The notes below the pieces were generated by a model. It was not told where the DNA came from. It was given only the letters and a program-made list of their open reading frames with translations, and made no database searches. Positions 1 to 9,500 of a stretch of DNA of 13,718 bases are shown here, piece after piece. Position numbers and translations under genes: made by a program. Numbering within the stretch: the first letter of the stretch is position 1; the number at the start of each line of letters is the position of its first letter. The stretch spans positions 1-13,718 of the forward strand of contig JAOXYB010036540.1 of the NCBI GenBank assembly GCA_028565635.1. The letters are read 5' to 3'. This DNA comes from Phoronis ovalis (lineage: Eukaryota > Phoronida > Phoronidae).

Positions 1-427
1 TTGTTGGCTAAGTTTTATAGCAATCGCAGATTTTAATCAACTTGTAGAATAAAATTTAAATCGATATATTAACGGAATTTCCCACACCGCAACGATCTCG
101 TGTGGGTGGGGGGGGGGAGGGTTGCACTTGGGAAATTAATTTTTTAAAAATCTGGGTAGTGGGGGTCCATTTTTATTTTAAATTCCAGGTGGTAGGTACC
201 AGAATAAAATTCATATTCTGAGTGGTGGGTCTGAAAAAAAAGTGCCTTCCACACCTCCTGTACAATTAAAAGCGGAACAGCCCTTGACCATTTCTCTATG
301 TTTCTAAATATTTTAAATTGAATTTCACCCATCAGTATAGATCGAACATTCAGTATGGCTGTCGTTAAAGAGTTAACTACAATATTGTGACAGATTAATA
401 AAAATGAAATTTGTTTTTGTTTTGTAG
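1..427. other. Non-coding left end (possible intron of a plus-strand gene)
   Basis: AT-rich sequence with a G-run at 104-121. Its minus strand is open over 144-332, but the predicted peptide has no recognisable domain, contains no splice-supported ends and is best left as chance or an old repeat. If the exon at 428 is real, this is its upstream intron. Confidence 0.4.
81..121 (+). repeat. Hairpin plus G-run with quadruplex potential
   Basis: A perfect 7-bp inverted repeat (CCCACAC at 81-87, GTGTGGG at 100-106) runs directly into a G-tract at 104-121 (three G, T, ten G, A, three G). The tract can supply four G-triplets. No function is implied. Confidence 0.6.
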
Positions 428-467
428 GAACACAGACAGTGAACGTGGATTCCGATTAGTTTGTTAG
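428..467 (+). CDS. Possible terminal coding exon of a convergent plus-strand gene
   Basis: A strong pyrimidine-rich acceptor (TTTGTTTTTGTTTTGTAG, ending at 427) is followed by a short open stretch reading NTDSERGFRLVC and then TAG (465-467). An AATAAA hexamer lies at 488-493. The GFRLV ending is like the C-terminus of formylglycine-generating-enzyme (sulfatase-modifying factor) domains, a family I suggest only tentatively. The rest of the gene would lie left of the window, and the arrangement would be tail-to-tail with the sushi receptor. Only about 13 codons support it. Confidence 0.28.
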
Positions 468-487
468 CATCTCATAAAATATATAAA

Positions 488-493
488 AATAAA
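488..493 (+). promoter_or_regulatory. Candidate polyadenylation signal for the convergent gene
   Basis: AATAAA on the plus strand, 20 nt after the TAG of the putative terminal exon, in an A-rich stretch. It is only meaningful if that exon is real. Confidence 0.25.
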
Positions 494-1599
494 ATTAAAA
501 AATATTAAACACAAATAGAAATAAGTGTATGTTTCTCTGACATTTAAAACTTCATCACAATCTCTTATATAGGAAAGATAAGAATTTTGTTCACTGTATA
601 GCATGTTTAAAGCATTTCAGTATGACTAATTAAGTTGTTAGGAGGTAAAAGAAATTACATAAATTTCCACATCCTTGACATTGGGGGGAAATGCAAACAT
701 TCAGTTTACGATTGGGCAGAGAAATGATGATTCCTAATAAGTGCATCACAATTACTAGGCTAAGTAAAACAGCTTGTGTGCGTGTGTGTTCGTCCATTTG
801 CGTCTATTGTGTCGGAAATCTGGCTCAGTGGTCCCAACCTATTCTCTCGGTAGGTAAGCACAAGGTATGCAGATGCATGATCACACATTTGTAATAACCA
901 ACATTTTCGTGTAAAACTTGTCGGAGGGCTTCGTGTACAAATCTGGGGTACAAATATACATTTTGGAACATTAAAAATAATATAATTTGCTTTTTACTAA
1001 TAATCTACTAAAATCAGTCTTTACAATGGTTGAAAAACTTTGGTGTGCGCGTGCAGCTAGCTCCTTCCCTTGACTTCGAGAAGAGTTGCGACTTTCTCGA
1101 GCTCTGTGACCATTCAAAACACATTTTTGACTGAATTTGCCCTTAAACAAACAAATAACAATTTTTTAAGAAATACATGCTATCAAAGTTATATGTGTAA
1201 TGTTCATGTTCTAGTAAGACTAGTTATAACGCACATTTTATACTTCATAAACAAAGCGTATATTTTGTGTGTTACGAAAATCAATCATGCTGAGGTAATT
1301 GGTTGGGACCATTGTGGCTGCTCATCTTAGATTTGTAAAATACCGTTTAGCCACAAGGTAGCGCTTATTTTATTGATAATACAGGGGAAGTAATAAACGC
1401 GGAAGTTAAATAAATTGAATATCAATAAATGCTCCGGTCAACTGTTATAGCTGATATACACAAGAATACCACAAAAAATTATATCACACATTTTAATTAT
1501 GCACAAAAACAAAGCTAAATTCAATTGTAAATTCTACATATATAATATCTTAGATTTACTTTCAGCGACACCTGTTTTTGAGCTGGCAAGTTTTACAAC

Positions 1600-1945
1600 G
1601 CTTTATAGTGACGACTCTCCCCAACTATTGACGGAAGCGTGTGTCCTGGTGACACATCTGAACATCGATCGCTGACTTTCCGGCTGATCTGTCCAGAGTT
1701 TAGTGTCCCGATCCTAACACGAACCATATACCGACTTCTCCCGATGCCTTTGCCGCACGGTGAGTTGTCTCAAAATTGCCACGACTGCGGTCGTGTTTCA
1801 GGGTTTATACGTTTCGTTCCTGGCTTCTGCGAAGGCTTTGAAAATAGTCTAAATTGGGAAGTTGGGGGAAGCTCCTAGCTCATTTGCGACGCTACCAATA
1901 GCAGGCACCGTATGTTACGGTCTGCCATTTTTGCCATTTCCTTGT
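1600..1945. other. GC-richer, dyad-rich island of unknown nature
   Basis: This segment is clearly less AT-rich than its surroundings and contains CpG dinucleotides. It holds several short dyads: GTGTC/GACAC near 1640-1654, CACGAC/GTCGTG near 1780-1795, and ACCGTA/TACGGT at 1908-1922. The plus frame 1639-1878 is open, but the protein is not recognisable and the other frames are closed. It could be a transposon or SINE remnant, or a 5' exon/promoter of an unseen transcript. Confidence 0.35.
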
Positions 1946-2433
1946 AGGGATTTTTTTCCAAATAATGTTTAATTTATCAGGTCTTGTCTCTATTTTGTGT
2001 GTTATAGATAGCAGTAAATTAAATAACATAGCTTGTGATCAAAGTTGAACTGCACCATGCATGTATATTTCCGTTTCTTATACGAATTGCCATTGGAAAT
2101 GTAGATGATTTAATTTACTATAACAATAAGAGATCATGCTTTTTTGTCAACATCTATAGTGCACATTCTACGCCGAAATAGTTTTATTAGTCTCAGATTC
2201 ATGTGAGCATCTTTTTTATTCAAAATGTACACCGTGCATTTTCATTTTTATGCGTATTTTAAAAAGAAATTCTCGATGATATAGCATATTATTTTCATAT
2301 GTTAGAAACAAGCCTATCTGGATTATTTTCTGCTGAATTAAGAAAACTTTGATCTGATGCGTTTTATATCGTGGCAACATACTTTAAACCATTTGCTCAA
2401 AATAGTCCGATTGCTCAGCCGGACAAGGAATGT

Positions 2434-2439
2434 TTTATT
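2434..2439 (-). promoter_or_regulatory. Candidate polyadenylation signal of the sushi receptor
   Basis: The minus strand reads AATAAA here, 334 nt past the stop. It is the first perfect hexamer found downstream. Closer variants (TATAAA at 2714-2719 and 2756-2761) could be used instead, so the 3' UTR end is uncertain. Confidence 0.3.
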
Positions 2440-2512
2440 CACAGGGTGATAAAAATGATTGATTGGCAAGCTATTTTGTATTCAACCAGCGAGATGTCAC
2501 AAGCCCGATATG

Positions 2513-2590
2513 ACAAACTGAGTTTGTGCTTGGCGTACAAGTTTCGACTTTTGTAACTGCTCTCTCCGCTGGGTTGTCACAGACATTACA
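2513..2590 (-). pseudogene. Cysteine-rich fragment resembling a TNF-receptor-type repeat
   Basis: Within a minus-strand open stretch the spacing Cys-x2-Cys-x13-Cys-x7-Cys appears, with CNVCDN at the start and ETCTPSTNSVC at the end. This recalls the C-x2-C...C...VC layout of TNF-receptor cysteine-rich domains. There is no convincing splice acceptor, and the frame ends at a stop 14 codons after the last Cys. It lies downstream of the sushi gene's stop, so it would be 3' UTR or intergenic. It could be a dead exon from a neighbouring or ancestral receptor gene, or chance. Confidence 0.25.
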
Positions 2591-2772
2591 TTTATGAAAA
2601 CCCTCTAATCTTGCTGACCGTATGTATATTATAGGTTCAGTAAAAAAATTGAATAACATATATTTGATAAAAATAAACATTCAACATTTAAATGAAAAAT
2701 TAAACAATGTGCTTTTATAGCATCTAATTGTCCTGATGATATATTGACATATTTTTTTATATCACTAAGAGT

Positions 2773-3566
2773 TTAGGCAAGATAAACTCGTTTTGCTTTT
2801 TGCCCATTAGGCAGATCAAAGTATTCTGGTTTTACATGCAGATGTTGATACTGCTGAGTCAATGCCCGACCTAACTGCCGTTCATCTTGTCCTGCCGGTT
2901 TACTACGAGCGCTTCTAAATGCCCTAGTATGTCTTCTAAGTGCTATAGCAGTACTTAGGCTTGGAACAGCATTATTAGTACCAATGTGCATAGAATACGA
3001 TTTACCACTACTACTAACAGTATTAGAAGTTGAAGGACGGGAATATGGTGGAGGTTCTTCCTTAGGAAATTTGGAAGAAGATGCTCCAGCAGCAATGTCA
3101 AAAGGTGAGGCATTTTTGTCTAAAGCTAAATTTTGATGTCTTCTATACGATGACGTGAATGAACGAGTTTGGACACCAGAAGTAGAAGGCTGTTCAATGG
3201 TATTATCGGCAACAACGCCGGCTGGCTTTACTACAATTGATCGAGGATTGAGAGCACCAAGTTTCCTGCTAGACTGCGCTGTTTGGCTCGAACTTGAATA
3301 ATTTTGTACAGTTTGTTTCGCAGGTTTGTGGTAGCGGGGTAGTCTAAATCCATTGTCCTTCCATGTTTTAAGATTTTTAGACATATATTTAAGTTGTTGA
3401 GAAAAAGTTACAACATCTAAAATCACAATCAACGCTAAAAATCCAATGCAAAATCCGACTTCAACTGATCCAATTGCTGCTGCAGCCGGGGCTTCCTGAG
3501 GTTCTCTCTTTGGACGGACAAACACTGGACCGATGACAACCGGTGGGCGTCGCCTCCTGGGACGAG
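2773..3566 (-). CDS. Terminal exon: polybasic stalk, transmembrane helix, cytoplasmic tail
   Basis: This 794-nt exon encodes 264 residues and a TAA stop (2773-2775). Residues 2-7 are RPRRRR and 18-21 RPKR; both match furin-type cleavage consensus and lie on the extracellular side. An Ala-rich patch at 26-31 is followed by the membrane helix at about 35-55 (core VGFCIGFLALIVIL), which is flanked or interrupted by Glu36 and Asp51. The tail (about 56-264) starts with Lys-rich SKNLKTWK and is Ser-rich and probably disordered. PPPY (172-175) would bind WW domains of Nedd4-type ubiquitin ligases. YQHL and YFDL near the C-terminus fit the YxxPhi sorting pattern. There is no kinase, TIR, death or ITAM domain. 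Orientation is type I by the sushi ectodomain. Confidence 0.88.
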
Positions 3567-6500
3567 CTGAAACGCGCAGTTAAATGGGTCAGATTTACAA
3601 AACACAAGAACATTTAATAATATAATATATTTTTTACAATTTTAAGCAAGAAGAAGATTCGTGAGAAAAACAATAAGTTAAAGGGTACTAAAATACTTTC
3701 TACATAATCAGTTATGTTGCAGTTGTAACACTGAGGCTGAGACAAATCAAGAGCGTCTTTTTTCATACAAAATAAATTAACGTGCATTCAAAATATGGAC
3801 ATAATCATTGGCGAAAGATATGTAATTTTCTTTTAGCTTTATCTGAATCTGAATGTATACAGTGCAGGATTATTTCTGGTATCAATGTATTAACTTTTAA
3901 GAAAACTTACGTTGACAAAACAGGTCCCACCAGATATACCCTGCACTTTCATTCGCCTTAGCGCATCCATAGACAACCCTCAGTTTAAATATGCCATTTT
4001 CATCATCCTGACATTTTATCTGTTGAACCTCCCACTCATCATCATCAGGATTTGTACTGTTAAGAACTGTCACGGTGATGTTTGGTTCATCTTCCGGATG
4101 TTGCATGTATTGTATCTCTTCCGTACAAGGAGCGAGGGTCGGAGCTGGCGTAGTAGTTGTTGTCACTGGAATACATTAATATAATAATGTTCATAAAGCT
4201 ATCTTTTAAAATGAAATTGGTCACACTATATAATTATATATAATTGATCACTGCTGCGTGATCATAACATTTTGTTTCAAACTGCTCCAAAAATGATTTT
4301 AATTTGTAATTCTAGTTTTACAGTTATGTATTAAAATAATAAACATTTGAATGATCGAAAGTACCAATGGCGTCGTGTATAGCCAGTCCATTTTACCTGA
4401 GCATACATAATGTTTCGTTTGTTAACTTACCAGTACAAGTTGGTCCATTACTTGACCAAGTCCCATTAGCTTGACAAGAAATGATGTTATATCCACTTCG
4501 TATGAAACCCGCCAGACATTCGTATTTTACAATGGATTTATAGGTTGTTGAAAAACGATCGTTAGTACTGAAGGAAACTTCAGGAATATTTCCGCAATCA
4601 ACCACTGTAAGGCAAAAAGTAATTACAACTACTACGAACTGCGTTGATATCAATGTTAAAGTGGTAATGTTAAAAGGTCTACATTTTGTAGTGCATTTAA
4701 TAGTTTCACCTTTTACTTTCTATCTTCTTAGTCTCCTATTCACATGCATGCAAATTGCCTTTTCTGTGGTTTCATATCCCGGGTTTCATATGCAGCGTCT
4801 GGATACTGTGTCACTAAACGCAAACATATTTCCCGCATTAAAAAAATACTTTTAGAAAAAAAGGGGAGAAACGCAACGTACAAAAATTGAAATTTGACTT
4901 ATTTTGTGTACTCACATTGACACGTCGGAACAGGAGTCCATATTGAATTCGCCATACAGTTAATGGTTCGCTCTCCCTGCATTTCATACCCCTCAGTGCA
5001 TATGTAATTCACCAAGGAGCCATATGTAGTCATGTTGGAATCGTAAGACGCATTAGTCACCAGAGGTGGAGTGCCACAATTATTGACTAGGAATAAGAAA
5101 ATCAAACGTGTGAAACATTATTTATAAATATATGACTTTGTTACAATTTTCCCTTCAGCGGTTCATGAAATGGAATACGCACAATTTATTGTAAAAGTAT
5201 CTTTACTAGCTCTATATTTGCTCAATTATTCTAAGCTACGAAAAAAAAAACAACAACAGTTGAAGAAGTTAAAAAGTATCTTGTTGTTAATATAATTTTT
5301 AATGGCTTACTTCGGCAGCGTAGTTCTCCGCTCCAAAATCCACTCTCTAAACACGAAACAGTACTGTTCCCTTCTATAGTGAAACCAACATTGCAGAAAT
5401 ACTCGACAGAAGATCCATACTTGGTAGATGATGGGATAGAAAAGTTACCATGAACAATTGGCTGAGGAAGTCCACAATCAATCACTGTAAATACATATAA
5501 AAGAAAAAATACAATTTTAGGATGTGCGCATGCTCCTCGGATAAATGTCCTATGACATACTTGGGACATACTACATCTTTGAATGTGATTTGCAAGGAAT
5601 TAATTTTTGTTAAATGACCAAGCAATAATGCTGGATTGTCCACAGTTAGCTATATATATATTACCTTACATCCACATTTATTTTAGAAACAATGTATTCA
5701 TAGGTAAAAATAGATAATTGTTCGTTACCGGTACATGTTGGTGATTGCGTCCATGTTCCATTTGCCAGACATTCTATTGTAAGATTGCCAGTACTACGAG
5801 TCCCTACGTCACACGTGTAGGTACCAGAAGATTTGTAAATCGTTGTGGAATTTGAAGAGTATGTTGCATTGGTCACATTCGGCACAACACCACAATCAAT
5901 TACTAAAAATGAAGGTATGAAAAAAATCTCTAAATGACGAGTAATTCATTTAACAGTCTCGAATTTATCAATTTCGAAGTATAAGGTCACATGCATCCTA
6001 CATTTAACGTAATGTAACGAGCATGTAACGTAACAGTCAGAAGCATATAGCATACAGTAGAGTGATTATTCTCCGGTATACACTAGTGGGGGACTAATAT
6101 TTCACAAGTTTCAGATCCTGTGATTCTGTGATTACTTGTGGATAAACGTATTTATGAAATAGTATAATTCTAAAAAACATTTTTTTTAATACTTCAAAGA
6201 ACTGATTTTGTTCCATATTATATATTTTAGTGACACAGCATTTTATTAGCCCTACTCATTTTAGTTTAGGATGTATAAAATTCTGTCAGAGTTTAACAAA
6301 AACCTTCACATTCCGGGGGCTGACTCCAGTTTCCATTTGTCTGGCAAGTAATGATAGGATTTCGGTACGGTACCATAAGTGTGCCTTCTTCACACGAATA
6401 TGTTACGTTAGAGTTGTAAACTGTTGAGTTACCACTGTGCATTGCCAGGGAAACATTCGGTATCGAGCCGCAGTAAATTGCTAAAAAATTAAGGATATGC

Positions 6501-9500
6501 CATGCATAAAGCGCAACACAAAAGCGTGAAAATGTTGCATTATTACAATTCAATCACTTGGCTTCATTGTTCATAGCATACACAAAACAAGCGTTATCTT
6601 GGTGATTTTTCCAAAATATGATTATCCATTAGCATGTTCTAAATGTGTTACTAATATAGCCACATTTATTTGGAGTATATAAAGCTTCACATATTACAGA
6701 GCGTTATTTCCATAAACGTAAGCACACACGAAGATAAGGGAATTTATCCAAAAGTATAGAATATAAAATAACTACATCAACATTTGATAAGAGACAATGT
6801 AGAATAGGGAGCAGTCCGAAGTTCCGCCAGGTAAAAAGAGACAATAGTTTGTTACCTGTACATATTGGCGATTGCGTCCATGTTCCATTAGCCAGACATT
6901 CTATTGTAATGTTACCCACACTACGAGTTCCTATATTGCACGAGTACGTTACAGAAGATTGGTAAATTGTTGTGGAGTTTGAAGAGTATACTGCATTGGT
7001 CACATTCGGCACAACACCACAATCAATCACTAAAAATGAAAGTATGAAGAAATTGTAGGAGTAATTAATTTAATTGTCGCAAATTTATCAATTTCGAAGT
7101 ATAAGGTCACATGCATCCGTCTTTTTTAGTAATCTGAATAATTGGATTAGTTAGTAGTGTTTTAGTGACAAAGCATTTTATTCCTCCATTTAGTTTAGGA
7201 TTTAAATTCTAGTTTTATAAATCATACACTTCTAATTTTCACAATGTAACAAAAACCTTCACATTCCGGGGGCTGACTCCAATTTCCATTTGCCTGGCAA
7301 GTAATGATGGGATTTTCGTTCGGTACCATAAATGTGCCTTTTTCACACGAATATGTTACGCTAGAGTTGTAAACAGTTGAGTTACCACTGTGCACTGCCA
7401 GGGGAACATTCGGTATCGGTCCACAGTTAATTACTGCAAAATTAATGATATATTCCATAGTTAAAGCGAACACAAAAAAAAGTTTAAAAATATTGCATTT
7501 TTATACTTGGCTTCATCGTTAATTCCAAATATGCACATGCAAAACAAAATTTGTTGTGATGTCTTCAAAAATATGATTGTCCATCAGTTGGCTGATCTGT
7601 TTTAACTGATATAGCCACGGCTGAGAATTGTGGTTATTCTCGATTGTAATTTTATATTAAATGTAATTGTGAAAATTTACTTTCCACACACGGGGATTGA
7701 CTCCAATTTCAATTTACAAGGAACTGCATGGTTTTGAAAATTTGTCTGGAAACGTGACTACTCAACAAAGCTTTTATACGTTTAGATAGAGGCTTTTGAA
7801 AGCCTGTATTCGATATTACATAAATTATATACCATGTCAGACCATGTCATGTTCATCATTAGTAAACAGAACATCCATTCCAGTTGGGGCAGTTTGGATG
7901 CTACTGATTTATCGCGAACACTCAGACACATTTGTTTTTTTAAGCTATAATATGGTTTAATAGTTGGTATTGTAGGTGAACTATTTATCTGGACCCGAAA
8001 AGGAGAAAAAACAGCGTATAAAACTGAGTTACCTTCACAGTAAGGAGCTTGAGTCCAATTACCATCTAGCTGACATTGTATAGTTTGGTTACCAACTATA
8101 TAATAGCCCTCATTACAAATATATACAACAGAATATCCTGCTGTAGTCAGACTAGTATCTGCATGATTCTCATGAATTGCATTAGGAACTTCAGGAGGTT
8201 GATCACAATCAATAACTAGAAATAATTAGCATACTTACATTATTTACGTTTACAAATAAATCGACTTAATATTAAAATATATTCAAAAAATCTTCAAACT
8301 TTCATACAACGTATGAGGAATGCATGAATTACATCAGTTATTACGTATGTGAGTAATGCACTATGGCTTTATACTGGTTACGCAAACTGCTTACAAAAAG
8401 ATGCAATTTCCTTTTTTTTATCCGCTACATATTTTATGTTACCTATACATTCTGGGGGTGTACTCCATGTTCCGTTTCCCAAGCAGTGGATAGTTTCTGA
8501 ACCAAATAACATTGCACCAATGCTTTCGTTACAAGTATAAGCCACACTTGAACCGTAATGAGTAGTGCTGTCAGAATGACTTCCATTAACAAAGTAAGGA
8601 ATGCTACCACAGTGAATAACTACAGAAATAAACAAAACGTTTGGTGAACACATACAGACTAATATTAGTACATAGATGGTCCTTGGCGGCAACCTGCTGA
8701 ACAATGAAATTGTACACATACCAATCATGGATACTGAATTGTTTTCAAAAAATCATAAATTTTGGAAAAAAGTATCATTATGACGGAGAACATTAGTGAA
8801 GCCAGTAAACACGAGTAAAGTACGTACTGTTACATGTTGGTGTCGGTGTCCATGTCCCATTGCCTTGGCAGTAACTGACATTATGCCCTGTCATGTTAAA
8901 GCCGGTATTGCATGAGAAATTGACATGTGAATTATATGTTGTCGTGCTTCCATTGTACGAAGAATTACCAACGAAGGTTACGTCGCCACAATTGACAACT
9001 AGAAAAAAAATCGCAAATCGTCAAATTGCTGCATTTTTAATGTAAAAAACATTTACAAAATATTTACCAATAAATAATGTAGAACAAAACGTTTTAAATA
9101 CAAGCAGTATTGATAAAATATAAATTAATATGAATGTTTACATACTTTGGCATACTGGTCCTTGTCTCCACTCCCCATTAGCTTGGCACATAATGGTGGC
9201 ATTTCCACTCATATTGTATCCAGTGTCACATTCATATTCTAAATACTTGCCATACGTAAACAGCGCAGGGCCAGCAGAGTAACCAGCATTTGATATGTTG
9301 GTAGGCTCACCACAATTTACAACTGGAAAAATGTGTAACTAAAATAAGATTTATTATATACAGTAATGAGTGATCATTAAGCAAATCAGTTTTTAGTGCT
9401 TCAGCGCCGCGCCGTACTATTCTTTTAATTTGGCATCTGCTTTATGTTAAATTATTCTTCATCCAGTATGTTACGTATACTATATGTTATTATGATTTAT

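Larger units (their letters stand above)
468..2772. other. Intergenic / 3' flanking region without supported genes
   Basis: About 2.3 kb between the possible end of a plus-strand gene and the stop of the sushi receptor. The right part must include the receptor's 3' UTR. Plus-strand openings at 691-894, 1070-1330 and 1639-1878 lack domain signals. Notable contents are a TG-rich stretch at 774-790, a short inverted pair at 829-843/1297-1311, a GC-richer island at about 1600-1945 and the Cys-rich fragment at 2513-2590. Confidence 0.55.
5700..7618 (-). repeat. Tandem segmental duplication of a two-exon CCP cassette
   Basis: Segment about 5700-6663 (exons 14 and 13) and segment about 6830-7618 (exons 12 and 11) are paralogous in both exons and introns. 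Protein identities are 50/59 for exons 12/14 and 49/59 for exons 11/13. Shared intronic runs include an 18-nt TATCAATTTCGAAGTATA block (5967 and 7087 regions). The copies differ by a roughly 175-nt indel at about 6000-6182. Confidence 0.9.

Noticed and set aside
144-332. Minus-strand reading frame of 62 codons near the left end
   Set aside because: No splice support, no domain, and it overlaps simple AT-rich sequence. Possibly an old repeat, but it cannot be shown.
809-860. tRNA-like or SINE A-box (TGGCTCAGTGGT)
   Set aside because: No B-box (GGTTCGANTCC) follows at the right distance and no cloverleaf can be drawn.
1639-1878. Plus-strand reading frame in the GC-richer island
   Set aside because: The peptide is unrecognisable, and its openness can follow from the local base composition. 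It is kept only as part of the island observation.
3912-4184. Plus-strand reading frame with a hydrophobic stretch
   Set aside because: It is antisense to exon 18. The opposite strand has splice sites in phase with the gene and conserved Cys/sequons.
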